This document shows, one piece after another, positions 1 to 11,888 of a stretch of DNA of 64,000 nt (positions within the stretch are counted from its first letter, which is position 1; every line of letters begins with the position of its first letter). The position numbers and the translations under genes were made by a program. The notes under the pieces were generated by a model. That model was not told the DNA's origin and searched no databases. It was given only the letters and a program-made list of their open reading frames with translations. The stretch is taken from contig OZ038437.1 of assembly GCA_964036275.1 (NCBI GenBank), positions 18,458,859 through 18,522,858 of the forward strand, read 5' to 3'. The stretch comes from Litoditis marina. Taxonomy: Eukaryota; Nematoda; Chromadorea; Rhabditida; Rhabditidae.

Positions 1-1266
1 CAATTCAAGGAACTATTAGCCCCTAAAAGGGAAATTTCGGGTGTTTTCGCATACGCGGGCACAATAGCCCTAAAAGGGCCGTGATTTCAATATCGATCTA
101 GTTTTTTTGCTTGTTTATAGTTGCAATAATCTATGTTTTCTCACATTTCTTGAGCATGTAATCAGAGGTGAGCAAGACAAACATATTTAATCCAGTTTTT
201 TGAGACGAAAAATGTTACCCTAAGCGCCCCTAGTAGGCCCTGATAAGGTGATTTCGGCTACGGAAAAAGCGGGCCTAAAAGGAACCTTTTAGGCCCGTGA
301 CTTTTCACCTATGGTATGACACTAGATAGGTTGTAGTTTGATGTGCAGACACACGAAAGTTGTCTGCATTTAATTTAGACTGAGGAGCTAAGGAATCAAA
401 CTATAGTTTCGGTCATTACCACTGAGACTTGGCAGCGTGCCAATGAATACTTCAAGCAGCCTTTCCGCACTTTGTAGTTTTTCAAAAAACTGCAAATCGC
501 TGTTAGCGGTTGATCAGTTCCATAAGAACACGTGAACAAAAAATGCCTTCTGCTACCGCATGCACAAATCTCTAATCCAATTTATTGTCTTGAAAACGGT
601 TAAGAAAATTGCAGTGAGAGTAATAAATAAACCGTGATGGGTAACTGTCAACAATCCAGCAAAAACTTTGATTCTGGTTTCTGTTTGAATAGATTTTGAA
701 CACAAGGATCTATATGGTTTTTGTCTTGATAAGCCCTTAGGTTGATGAGCCGCTGTTACTTTATCGATTAGAGGAAAAACGAACACAACATTGGTGAGAA
801 ACTGATAACGAATGATTTCGACTGTTATACTTTTTTCTTTCCATCAAGCCTTCATAAGTAATATTCATCATTGTTCAGATCAGGCTCAGAATAATACTTT
901 TGCAGACGTGAACAGTACTGTGAGAACGAAAATGAAAACAAAATTTATCTAATTAACTTTGAAGAGAAAAGAAAAAGACTGTTCATCTTTATATGAATTT
1001 CTTTCGTTAACTTTAGAAAGTGAGAACTTCTTCCGAACTCAATGCATTTCACTGGAAGATAACAGAACATTCATCTGAAGACAAGACAGCAGTGTTACTG
1101 GTTTGATAGCGAATAGATCAACAAGTTGTACATTAATAATTCAAAGGAAAACTACGAATTTGAAGGAATTCATTGATTGAACATTTATATGATCCGGGTG
1201 AGAAAAGATAATTATTAACGTAGTTTGTTACAGAAATAATTGCTGTTAAACTTTTATATACTCTCG
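1..1266. other. Non-coding upstream stretch
   Basis: AT-rich DNA upstream of the kinase gene, with no ORF that has coding character. The first 300 bases contain three CCTAAAAGG-type motifs (near 23, 70 and 272), and one is a perfect palindrome described separately. The rest presumably holds the promoter of the kinase gene. I see no convincing TATA box at a useful distance from its start codon, and no trans-splice acceptor. Confidence 0.5.
270..297. repeat. Perfect 13-bp-arm palindrome
   Basis: The arm CGGGCCTAAAAGG is followed by AA and then its exact reverse complement. The same CCTAAAAGG core recurs near 23 and 70, so this is probably the end of a degenerate dispersed repeat. Confidence 0.7.
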
Positions 1267-2354
1267 ATGGGAAATTCACGGATCAAACCACCGATTCCAG
1301 TTAATGAGGAGACCAATTCATATACTGACGATAAGCAAAGGTGAGTCTATTTCGCATCGAGGGTCACATTTCCACAATTTCCCAGAATGATATTTCTGTA
1401 GACGTATAGTAGTGAAACGCAAAAAAAGTATATAGAATATACTTTTTGGTAAGTATATAGAATAGACCATTCTAATGTATTATTATTCTGATAGAATATA
1501 ATAATACATATAATACATTGTAGAGTCCTTTCGATTAGCCCACACACAACACCTCAGCCCGAGTTGCGAAATCGGTTAAAGGCACCGCGATAGATTTGAG
1601 ACACATTTCGAGACTTTTAATGAGTTGACCTCCTATTCAGAGAAGACAGTTCCAACTTGAACGAAGACGTCGAGAGGCTGCGGAATCTGAGTTCGGAGGA
1701 GCTCAGTTTTATGAATTTATGTCTCAGATATTGTGTTCATTGCGAACGGAAAGTCAATTTCGGTTAGTTTACATTTCTTGATTCTTCTTAAAGAATCCGT
1801 CCCGCTTTAATTTTGACTTTCGAGTTAACAATCTGACTCTATGGCAAATGAAAAACCATTATCGAAATATATGCTTCTATATCCCTATCTTGCTTCGTTT
1901 TCTCAGAAATGCGGCTTACGTAATGACACCGATAGGGGAGTTGCGTACGGGGTATGCTCAAAATAGCCTATAGAAGTGCAAAAACGATTTTAATACAGTC
2001 TATCACATAAGAATACACAATTAGAGACTACAAAATAAAAATAAATCTGGATGTTAACGAACCAAGTCAAGTTGCGTCACAGTGAAAATGTTCATTCCCC
2101 CTTCTTTATTGCTCGATGTTGTGCAAATTTTACAAATTTTCAATCAGAAATTTTTTTCATGGTCTATAGGAAGACAGTAAGAAACTCTTTAGAGCTTTTT
2201 ATTTTTTTTGTGGAACTCAAATTATAGCGAAACGGATTCTTTAATTTTTTATCATCTGACTATTTCTCAATCATTTCCCAGACAATTTTCACCCTTCAAA
2301 GTATAATGGTCATTTTTCAAAGAGGGAGAGAGAGATGAAAAGACAAGGGAAGGT

Positions 2355-2423
<69 letters not shown>

Positions 2424-5400
2424 ACGAGAGAGTGTGTGACGCGCAGATAGAAGCGAACTGCGGACTCTCATTGATCTTTACACTCTCTCGCGTTTTTAGC
2501 TGGTCTTGTCTATGTTTTTGAATCAGAGCACAATCTACTCATTCATTATTTGGTACGAGGATTATTCACTATCAAAAACATGATTCTTTGATTTTGATTT
2601 TTCTTGATTTTGATGTTTGATTCTTCTGTTTTGATAATGGTGAAGCATGTTATAGATGCGCAGAGAAAAAGTAGAACAAAAAATAGAAAAAGTGGACGTC
2701 GAAGTTTTATTTCAATCCTAGTTCATTTGACAGGCGAAATATGGAGCCGCACATGTGGCTGTATTGTGCATCCCCGGAACAAATGTCCTTCCCCGCAGGT
2801 CAGAGAAGGACATTATTGTGGAAATTCCCGCAGTGAGTACTTTTCTTCCCCACATCCCTGTTGTCCCTCTCTAAGGGTATCTCTTCCTGTTTCTCTAGCA
2901 AGTTACGATGAACTGTCATTGTTCCGCTTACGTCAGATACGAAAAAGTAAATCTTCAAAAATAGTAAGAAAAATCGGATGAATCGGCTATAGCAGAAAGA
3001 TTCAAAGAAATCCTTTGGATTCTGAGAAACAACAAAAAAAGAAAATACTCGCTCATCAAAAGTTCTCGCACTGAAACTAATGAGTGCAAACAGAATATTA
3101 ATTCACATTTGACACCACAATTATTTCAGAGCGTGAACTCATCACAACTCATATGAAAAAACTATTTCCGAACGGTCAGTTTGTCAATAACTTATCTTTC
3201 ACATTCCGTTTTTTGACATCTGCCAAATGACAATCGTCTCGACATCTAATGTATTTGAATTGCTGATGCTTCAAGGAACATGGACTAGAACAGTAGGAAG
3301 TTCGTTGAAAACCGACTGATTTCTATTTCTTCAGAGAAAAAAACATTTAAGCTTCAGAATTCTCTTGAAAACGCGTTGCGATATCTTTTACCTACTTTCC
3401 AGAAACAGTTATCGACGGATTCCGAAAAATCATAGCTCAAAATTGCCCAAACCTTCTGCTTTTCATTTTTGGAAGTGTGAGTTTTCTTTGATAAAGTCTA
3501 GATAAAAGCAGAGCAAAGTGATAGCTTTGATCTCTCTGGTTTGCTACGCAGACTGATGTTTTTTGAGCGTGACATTTTTGCTATTTTAACAATAGTTCTT
3601 CACGTAATCTGGGGTTCTCAGTGTTCAGATACAACACAAGGAAAAATTATTTACATAATAAAAATTATTGTGATTTGGAGAACCTTCGTGGTTCAAATAC
3701 TATTATGCCACGTGAAAACCGTATTTTATCTTTTCAGAAGGATTCAGATGACTTTACAATTGAGGAATTGTGGCTGATGTCCTATGTTTGGAAAATCTGC
3801 TTATATTGCCGCGCTTATGTTGATTTGAGTTAGTTCATACTGGTTCTGCTATTCTAACTCTTCGTGAGAATTCTGGTACAAAATATTGCGTGAACTTAGT
3901 GAATTATAATTACCCTTGGACCCGTTTGTTCGAAATGTATATTCATAAAGATGATTTTCGACTCATTGACAACTGAAAATAAGCGGAAAACAGAAAAAAA
4001 GGGAAAATGTATGCCTCAGAACTGACGAATATAAACATCAAACATGTGATGGATTTTGAGTTGGATAAGCCACTTCCCTCTTGAGTGCTTCTCTAATTCT
4101 CTTAGTTTCGGTCTCTTGTCACATACTTCCTTGTATATATCAACACCGTAACATTATAATACTCTAGGGTTTGTTCCCATCTGAGAAAACTATTTGCAGT
4201 CCTCAAAATGTTGTTCCCATAATGAATTTTATAAATTAACCAGAAATTGAACATTTAAGTTGTATGAAGAAAAAGTTAACTTCCCATCGGCGCTGATCGT
4301 GCCACACATGGAGTTGAACAAAATGTTACCACGGTGTTCCATAATGTTTGGTCTCACAACAGAGAAAGGGTGCCAGCATCTATGTGGGTGTGTTTCTCAT
4401 AAGGATGGTGAATGTTCTTCCGAAAGAAAAAGGGATCATGGGCCAGATGGAAAATGCACGAGTTCACTCAGTAAGTTGTCCTATGCGATGAAATAATCAG
4501 CAACAAAACTAAATTTAAGGAAAAAAGACTCCTAAGCCAACTGGGCTCTTTCATGGCAAGAGTTTTGCGTTGGAGTTGGTCTTTTGGTCTTATTTACAGT
4601 CTCATAGACTAGAGAACGTTCGAGATACATGGTAAAAAGTTAGTTAAACGTCCTCTAATGATTTCGCGTCTAAGATAAATTGATTGTTTTCTTCATCCGA
4701 TGTGACAGCGACAATTCCAGTCGGAATTTACTGCCAGAGACGCACATTTTCTTCTTTTTTTGGTTGGGAAGTTCTCGAGTACATTTTCTAGTAGTGGCTG
4801 ACTCCAACTAACATCTCGTGTTTGAAGAACTTTCTGTTGTATTGTGCTATTTTAGAGAAAGAAGTCATCATTGACTTCGTGAAAACTTCGTATCCAGGAG
4901 GTAAGCTGATCAAATACAGTAGGGTCGAGAAAAAGTTTTTTGTCCGAGCAGAAAACAACGATTCGTTCAATCGAAGGAGAGATTGAACCTCTCGCTGTAA
5001 TTTCGAATTTATGTTTTTATCACAAGATTCCTGGCGGTCGTGTCAAGCATAGCACTGTAGCATTGGTAAACTGTTGAGGTTTTTCGTGTCAAGTTCAGAA
5101 AAAAAGAAGTTTGAAGAAGGTTTATCACATAGCGACATTTGAGTAACAACGATTATTGAGAGTCAGTGATGCAAGACTCTCAGATAGGTTCACACTTCAA
5201 CCTATTCAAATATATCTGTAGATGGGGTGAGCATGTGAAACATGCTCGCGAGCGCTCAATCATTACATTTCGCTGGTCCTCCGTTTATCAAATGTAAGAA
5301 TGGACCTATTATTTCAAACCGTATTTCTCTCCCTCTCTCTCTCTCTCTCTCTTTCTAACAAAACTAATTTCTCTCAGATTCCGTACTCTCAGCGTTTATG

Positions 5401-8400
5401 AACTACATGAAGAAGGAGTGCCCGAGAATCATTGAGATCATAAAACCGAATCCGGTTAGAATTATTTTATGTTTCTCTATAGTGACTAGAGGCGATATAG
5501 GACCGCGCAAATTACAAAATTTCGGTGAAGCTGATATTTTTCACACTTTTCGCGTTTTCGTCGAGAACGAAACTGAAGGACGAATTCGTTTGGAGATCCG
5601 TTTTTCGGAGCATTTTGGAATGAGCCCCCTTTTGGAATGATGTCAAGGAATATCAACCACGCTATTTATTCGAAAGTTGGGTCAGATTTGGCTCAAATCA
5701 GCATTTTTGTACACTACAGGCTCCCAATACTACGAAAACGTGGAAAATGGGAAAATGATGAGCTTCTGCGAAATCTTTTATTTTGCACGGTCATTTTTTC
5801 GTTTCAAACGCGGTGTGAAAAAAAGATGTAACTAATGCTGGTTCACGCTTTCCGAAAACAGCGCAATAAATATTGCGAAGGCATTTGATGGCGAGAAAAA
5901 CTTTGCGTGTTTGCTGAAAAACTTGAAATACGAAATATATGAGGATTTTATGAAAATGTGTTTTCAGTGATTTGGAAACATGCTGTTGTTGGAAGTTGGG
6001 CCGTTTCGAAAAAACTCTTCCAAAAAGAACTAGTCTCACACTGTGCTTGAATACGTTTGTTAAGGCAGGTACAAGACAGTTAAACCGTACGGTTTCTCAT
6101 GAAGTCGTACCTGCGGTTTTGTGGTGCTAGGAAGCGTTAGTAGTGGGTTTGTAGCTCGTAGTCTGATCAAGCTCAACTTTAGTCCTTCTACGACAATAAT
6201 GTTTAGGAAAAAACAAAGCTGAACTTCACCCTCTATGGTTAAGAGCCACACCATAGTTTTTATGATATTTCAGAATTGGAATTGTCCATTTCATGTCGAT
6301 CTCAATGTATTTTCAAACTCCGACCTCACATTTGTACGTTCTTTGGGGTCTGGAAACTATGGCACTGTGAATCTCGAGTCTACCAAATTTTACAAGTTAG
6401 TTTAAAATTAGTCTTGCACTGTAGAGATATAGGATCTGTCAAACCGTTGTGGACACCGTACCTTTGATTGTGTAAAAGGCGGGGTTGGGCGAGCGGCCAG
6501 CCAGTCTGCGTATCATTGATCTACACACTCTTTCATCCGCTGACGCTCGCCCCGCATCGCTCAATCAATCGGACCCTCTGCTGTCTTTATGGGGAGAATG
6601 GCGACTATATAGCAACGTCGTTCTCATTCTTTACATTTCCTTTTTCATTGTCAGTTGTACTAACATCAGAAAGACAAACAACACTTGAAGATATGAAGAT
6701 CACAACGATTCAGCCTATACATATAGAACTTGTCAGTCGAATCTGGTTTTTCCCCAGTCCACAATTTCCAGGAAAGTAGCTGTGAAGCGGTATCACATGC
6801 CAACCAATTGGACAGATACAGGATTCAAAGAACTAATCAGCTCAATAAAGGTAACAATGAATGCTCATCGCACAAGCGCTCTGTTGAATAGTAAATGTTC
6901 CGAGTGGGGAGAAATGAAAAAGACATCAAAAACTTAACTACAAGGGTTGAACCACGGGAGAACGAAGTTTTGCACTTAGAGCCGCTCGTTATGTACTAGT
7001 TTCCTCATTCAAGTATTGAGAAATAGGATTTATGTTGTCTTATTAGACTTCTACGAGTTACACTATCGTTAGTATGTATTTCCATGTTTCAGGTGTCACA
7101 GCACCCTAATTTGATACAAATTCGCGGAATTTTATGCAAAACCTCGGAGAAAGTCAATAGTTCTATTGGATTTGTTATGGAATATATGAGTGGAGGGAGT
7201 CTGGACAAAGGTATCCACAACTAACGACTCAAAATTCAAATATGGAAAAAAAACCAGTAGTTCGCGTTGGGGCAAACTTACGTGGAAACAAATGCAATTC
7301 GGAATTACTGTTTGGTTGACTTAACTTTGTTTTGATGGGTTGGACGGCGTTCGAATGAAAAATTGGTTGGCAATTCGCGCATTGCGGATCCGTTTCACTT
7401 ATTTCTTTCTTTATCTTCATTTAAAAATGTGGCACTTGCTCGTCAGAGACCGAGAAAAACTCTAGATAACAATTATCGAGGCCATGAGATTTTGAGAGTC
7501 AGCCTGCTTTCAAAATGAGATAGTTCTTTTCAGTCATTCACAATCTCGGTGTGAAATATGAATATGGAAACGTTTTGGATTGGACGAGACAAGCTTCTTC
7601 TGCTTTACATTTTCTACACGAAAAAAGAATGGTTCACAGAGATGTAAAACCTTCCAAGTCAGTCTATTCTACTGTGGGTCAAAGAAAATATGCAGATTTG
7701 AGTTGATGTTTTCAACTCATACGCCGTGTTCTGTCTATCTACGGCCGCCTTCAGAACTGACTATTTTCCAAAGGTCAAGCGACCGAGCTCTTAGACAATT
7801 CTTAGCCAATTGGCCAGCCACTTTTGTATTGGCTGAGCGAGAGAGTGTGCAGGTCAGAGAGACCCAGATGTCTGCGGCCTCATTGACCTGCACACTCTCT
7901 CGCTTTCGTAGCTGGCCAATAGAAGAAAATTGGCGCTACTCGTTCTGAGTCGCGCCTTCAATGCATTCGATTGGCTCCATTTTCCACACGAACTTATACT
8001 AGTTTGACTGTTTGCAGTATGCTTGTCGATGAAAGTCGCGTAGTTCTAAAGTTGTGTGATTTGGGCGAATCTACCGTTCTCAAAACTCTTGGAACAGCTA
8101 CGTGAGTTTGCTCACATCAAATTCTCGTTCAATAATGGAACAGTAAATGCAGAGAAAAACATGTACGAAACAGCAAATTAAGAAAACTCGGAAAGGTTAC
8201 TGTGACTACAGTCTCTACTTTTTTATTCAGTCGTTCGTGTTGTAGTCCGTTTCACCAATCGATGACTTTCAACAGTAATCTTTTGAACTTTCAAGGGCAA
8301 TTATCTAACCAACGAATAGTCTTTTAGATATAATGTTTTCTGTAATTGTAGTAACCCATGTGGAAAACTAAATCACGGAGTTTAACCTCTTTACAATATC

Positions 8401-9987
8401 AACAGCCTATAAAAAGTTTACTTGAAAGTTCTACAATCTTACTGTATAGGGCTATTGTTGCGCGAAACAGACTATAGATGGTTGAGTGTTGTTAAGTGGA
8501 CTAATCCGGAGCGTTTCTATGTGACAACGCAACGATCGTAGAAAGTGTACTTCAAATCATTGTTGGAGTTCGTCATCACTCGAAACGTCCGTCAAGTTTT
8601 TTGTTATTAAAAAGTGTTTTTTCTGCTCCACTTTACATTATGTAAATTCATAATTTTGCAGAATTGGAACCGCGGCCTATATGGCTCCAGAACTTATGAG
8701 TGAAGAAGAAAAGGTTCACTACACGGTATCCTGTGATGTGCACAGTTTAGCCATTTCCATCTGGGAAATGTATCATCGAACGTTGGTTTTCATTGATTTT
8801 CATTCAGAATAATGTGAATACAAATGCAATCTATCGACACCTGGAAAACTCAACAACCTGATTGTGAAACGTCTGAAGCAGTTCTATGAATGCCAAAAAA
8901 CTTGAAGACAGCGGTTGAGGATTGTGCAACATGGCTTCAGCGAAGTTTTGTGAAATATATTTTTCCTTGAGAAAACACACGAACAAATACATGTACGGGT
9001 GGAATTAGATTCGGAATAAGAGTGTGTGAACATTCTTATACTCTGAAGTTAGAAACCGAGTTGTTTACCAAGGTTCGCTGAAAACCCAAGTTGTAAATCA
9101 AGAAACAGACTTTTACCGCGAACTTGGTGCACAATTGTGCTGCCAATCTTTGATTTCACAACTTTATATCAACTAGTGACCAATTTGGTGGGGCGAACCT
9201 TGGTAAACAACTCGGGTTTTAACTTCAGAGTATAGCAATTAGCAATATTCCAGACCCCCTTTTCATGATTGTCATAATGTTTGTGCGATTTTCCATCGAG
9301 TCCGCAGCGGCAATAGACCGTCAATCGAAGAAAGTTTCACGAAGTTACATCCCGTCCTGAGTAGAATCCTTAGCAGGTATTCAAATATGCATTCAACTTT
9401 TCGTATAGTGTTCGCTGTTCTCGAAACAAGCTAATACGGTATATAGTGCTCTAATCCGTTGTGGTTGTAGTTCAAACCTCTAGTGTCTTGGTCATAATTC
9501 CTGGGTGTTGACGTGCACCTTCTGACTAACGCATGGTCATAAACTAAATTTTGCTTCCTACATTTTGTGTACGATCGGAACGAAAAAACTTAAATTGCCA
9601 AGCCTATACCAGAAGAACGGCTTTTTTTTTGAATAGAAAGAATGTATAGGCGTTTCCATTCCATGGAAGAAGTGCAGGATTTTCGTACCTTCTTCTCGTT
9701 CTCAGGTAGCGTAATTATACTAGAGCTTTTTTCATGAACTTCATTTTCAGCTTTAAACCAGCCTTCGGAAAGTTTGTAAGGTTACTGTAGGAGTATCAGT
9801 AGGAATGGTGAAGACTATACGGTAACAAGTAGCTTTGACTAGTCATGACGCACTTTCTCTCAGTTTTCTCAACTGTTTTAGAGGTTGGTCATCGAAAGTC
9901 TCGGAACGACCAACGATGCTGGAAATTCACGACTTTGCCGTGGAGGAACTGAAGAGCCTAGACTACCACGGTCACGACAGCATCTGA
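1267..9987 (+). CDS. TKL/MAP3K-like protein kinase with duplicated N-terminal Cys module
   Basis: Seventeen exons join in phase to 536 aa: 1267-1340, 1641-1762, 2734-2832, 3130-3174, 3403-3476, 3738-3828, 4363-4470, 4856-4900, 5378-5454, 6274-6395, 6772-6850, 7093-7210, 7534-7657, 8018-8101, 8662-8781, 9254-9376, 9882-9987. The start MGNSR is a possible N-myristoylation signal. Residues about 25-138 and 139-245 are two copies of one four-exon module containing CGC..H....C. The kinase domain follows: glycine loop GSGNYGTV (270-277), VAVK with Lys291, alpha-C Glu306, HRDVKPSN (Asp388, Asn393), DLG in place of DFG (407-409), GTAAYMAPE (APE 429-431), and a subdomain XI of the form ERPTMLEI. All ATP-binding and catalytic residues are present, so an active Ser/Thr kinase is likely. 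The GTA.YMAPE and CDVxSLxISIWE segments fit the TAK1/MOM-4 side of the TKL group, but the orthologue is not identified. Introns carry palindromic elements (7795-7945, 9038-9234). Confidence 0.82.
1641..3476 (+). other. Kinase N-terminal module, copy 1 (exons 2-5)
   Basis: This copy covers residues about 25-138. It has a leucine-rich helix (EELSFMNLCLRYCVHCERKV), a Cys cluster (WSRTCGCIVHPRNKC, then HYCGNS), a short linker exon of exactly 45 nt (KRELITTHMKKLFPN) and a helical exon containing FRKIIAQNCPNLL. The CxC...H...C...C pattern suggests metal binding, which is inference. I do not recognise a named domain. Confidence 0.7.
2359..2411. repeat. (GA)n microsatellite
   Basis: A run of about 26 GA dinucleotides with flanking GA-rich DNA, in intron 2 of the kinase gene. 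Confidence 0.95.
3738..5454 (+). other. Kinase N-terminal module, copy 2 (exons 6-9)
   Basis: This copy covers residues 139-245 and parallels copy 1 exon by exon: EELWLMSYVWKICLYCRAYV, then CQHLCGCVSHKDGEC and DGKCTSS, then a 45-nt exon KKEVIIDFVKTSYPG, then MNYMKKECPRIIEI. The internal intron phases match copy 1 (phase 1 after each of the first three exons, phase 0 after the last). This points to a duplication of the whole four-exon block, not of one exon. Confidence 0.7.
5329..5353. repeat. (CT)n tract upstream of an acceptor
   Basis: A pure CT run in intron 8 of the kinase gene, 25 to 50 bases before the exon 9 acceptor, so it may act as an extended polypyrimidine tract. Confidence 0.8.
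6478..6575. repeat. Family C element, single arm
   Basis: This intronic segment shares the CTGCGT..CATTGATCTACACACTCTxTC core and gccagcc flank with the palindromes at 7795-7945 and 50225-50369 and with the copy near 44640-44790. Only one arm is well preserved here. Confidence 0.6.
7795..7945. repeat. Family C palindromic element
   Basis: Imperfect inverted repeat of about 150 bp in intron 13 of the kinase gene. The left arm contains GCCAATTGGCCAGC and GAGAGAGTGTGCAGGTCA. The right arm contains their complements TGACCTGCACACTCTCTC and AGCTGGCCAAT, around a CAGATGTCTG centre. It reads as a non-autonomous transposon-like fold-back element. Confidence 0.75.
9038..9234. repeat. Fold-back element with about 38-bp terminal inverted repeats
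   Basis: The element starts TATACTCTGAAGTTAGAA, continues with GAGTTGTTTACCAAGGTTCG, and ends with the complement of both. It lies wholly within intron 15 of the kinase gene. About 197 bp with no ORF, consistent with a MITE. Confidence 0.8.
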
Positions 9988-10040
9988 TTTAGTTGTTGAT
10001 TTTTACGAATATGAAAGCACAAGGTGAAAAAGTAACAGAA

Positions 10041-10046
10041 AATAAA
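10041..10046 (+). terminator. Polyadenylation signal of the kinase gene
   Basis: AATAAA lies 54 nt after the kinase stop codon. A second AATAAA near 10654 is much further away and less likely to be used. Confidence 0.6.
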
Positions 10047-10351
10047 TTCTGAGTTCTTTCTGTCTTTTCAGTTGTTACCTCATTCCCTCTAGACGCCTTT
10101 CGTTTCAATTGTGTTCGTAGAGTTTTACTCAGCCATATATTGACCCTGACGTACTATGTTTTTGGTGAAAGAATGATCAGTTTCGATCGCTCTTCATGTA
10201 GTATTGAGTCACTTTCCTAATTTATCATCACTCTCGATTCCGTTCGTGAACTAAAGAAGCTAGATCATTGTGGACACGACAGTGTCTGAAAAACGGTGTA
10301 TTCACCGTTCAATTCACTTCTTCATGTGATATTCAGTTTCAGTGGAGCGCT

Positions 10352-10475
10352 CAAAGGAGGACGATTATGTGGACCAATTCCGTGTCAACGGTCCGTTAAG
10401 CTGCAATTGAAAAATGTATTGCAGTTTAGAGGAGTGAAGCGTGGGCCTCGGTCCACACAATCGTCCTTATTTAGG
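10352..10475. repeat. Family B palindromic element
   Basis: About 124 bp, starting with GGAGGACGATTATGTGG and ending with the complementary CCACACAATCGTCC, with internal CTGCAATTG/CAATACATTTTTC-type arms. Five other copies or fragments occur in this window. It lies between the kinase gene and the first peptide gene. Confidence 0.8.
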
Positions 10476-10802
10476 ATTGCATGTTGAGGAGTGGAAAATA
10501 TTCTTGAATTACCCATCTATATTTTGCATACATTTCTGTTGAAATTTACTCCAAAACCTCTTGAAATTGCCATATATTCAATATCAATTGTTCTGTTTTC
10601 ACGTGTGTATGATGTATTTTGATATCACATTCATTTAATCTATGTTTGTTCCAATAAAATCGAGATGATTTCCATGTACGTGTCAGAATAAACATGTTTT
10701 ACCACCAACTCATTGTCTGCGCCCTCCCCCATTCACATACTCTCTCCCTGTTTACAAAATTTCCTATAACGCGAAATGTTGTAAAGAAATCAATAACATT
10801 CG

Positions 10803-10810
10803 TATAAATA
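10803..10810 (+). promoter_or_regulatory. TATA box of peptide gene 1
   Basis: TATAAATA lies 28 nt before the start codon chosen at 10838. An in-frame ATG at 10814 is only 4 nt past this box and so would lie upstream of the expected transcription start, which is why the downstream ATG was chosen. Confidence 0.75.
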
Positions 10811-10837
10811 GAGATGTCCTGCGAAAATTGTAAAACA

Positions 10838-11585
10838 ATGAAATACTCGATTCTCCTTCTAACTATTCTGTGTTTGGGTTTCTTCCAAGTAACCAAAGCT
10901 CAATGTAAGTTTTTAAATGTTCTACAAAGATATAAAAAGAAGGTTACCTGCTCCGATGGGAACAGAACTCGTAATAAATTAGAGTTCAACACAGGGATTT
11001 CTCGAAATCGAACTTGATGAACTCAATTCCGAACTAGAAATTTGAAATGAGTCTACTGTTTAATATGGACCTATACTATGTTTCTCACTTTCAGTTTTTA
11101 TTTTAAACTTAAAAATCTGTTCTCCTAGGTGGAACAGGGTTAAACGTCTTGAATTAAAAAAACATAATTTTCCTAATACTGTCCAAAAGTTGACATGACA
11201 ACATATATTTTTATTGGGTGTCCTATTTGAACCGAAACACGAGGTAGTACAGATGTTTATTGAATGGCGACGTGAAACATGATAAACACAGCAGAACTCA
11301 GAGACGTGCAATGACAAAGTGCACGATTCCTCATTAAATTCACTCTACCAACAGGAAAAGTTCGGTTCAAATAAGAAACCCAACACTGTACAAATAGCAA
11401 GTTTATCTACATTGGAACATGGAAACCATTTTTGTTTCATCTGGTTCAACCCAACCTATATTCCAGTCGGTTACTACGGCTACAACCCCTGGATGCGTCG
11501 TCGAATGATGATGAATAGAATGATGTACAGTCCGTATGGGTACGGAATGGGCATGTACAATCCATACATGATGTACGGAAGATAG
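10838..11585 (+). CDS. Secreted Tyr/Met/Gly-rich peptide 1
   Basis: Two exons (10838-10904 and 11467-11585) encode 61 aa. Exon 1 is a textbook signal peptide (MKYSILLLTILCLGFFQVTK, then AQ). The intron falls in phase 1 directly after the AQ codons, as in the three genes that follow. The mature part is about 39 aa, starting FGYYGYNPWMRRR, Met- and Tyr-rich and ending YMMYGR. It is basic and aromatic, and resembles the short YGYG-type NLP/CNC/GRSP secreted peptides of Caenorhabditis, many of which are epidermal and infection-inducible; that role is inference from composition only. It lacks the PVGPYGG block of its neighbours. AATAAA follows at 11883. Confidence 0.75.
11271..11335. repeat. Family E element fragment
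   Basis: This copy carries CGTGAAACAT followed by AACACAGCAGAACTCAGA and CAATGACAAAGTGCACG. Seven further copies occur in the window. It lies in the intron of peptide gene 1. Confidence 0.75.
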
Positions 11586-11586
11586 A

Positions 11587-11745
11587 TGCTACCGTAATTG
11601 AGAATCTACCGTAACCCAGAAACTACCGTAACCCAGAAACTACCGTAATCTGCAAACCACCGTAATCCAGAGCCTACCGTAACACAGAAACTACCGTTTT
11701 TCACAGCTACCATAACCTTGTTACCGCTGTAATTTAGAACCATCA
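11587..11745 (+). repeat. Tandem repeat, unit about 19 bp
   Basis: Seven or eight degenerate copies of a CTACCGTAACCCAGAAA-like unit begin right after the stop codon of peptide gene 1. They lie between the stop and the AATAAA, so they are probably part of its 3' UTR. Confidence 0.8.
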
Positions 11746-11882
11746 TGACCTAGAAACTATTATAGGCCAAAAACCACATTTTTCTCAATTTTCAACCTTG
11801 TATATTTGACTCGAGCAACAACTCGTATGAATTGAAACTCAATATTGCTCTAGTTTTTGTACTGTTCGATGTATTACCTGCC

Positions 11883-11888
11883 AATAAA
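11883..11888 (+). terminator. Polyadenylation signal of peptide gene 1
   Basis: AATAAA about 300 nt after the stop codon, downstream of the tandem repeat. Confidence 0.55.

Noticed and set aside
10814..10837. Upstream in-frame ATG of peptide gene 1
   Set aside because: It is only 4 nt past the TATA box, hence before the expected transcription start; using it would also place a polar segment ahead of the signal peptide.
11587..11745. CRISPR-like array
   Set aside because: The repeats are short, contiguous and degenerate with no spacers, in a eukaryotic 3' UTR.
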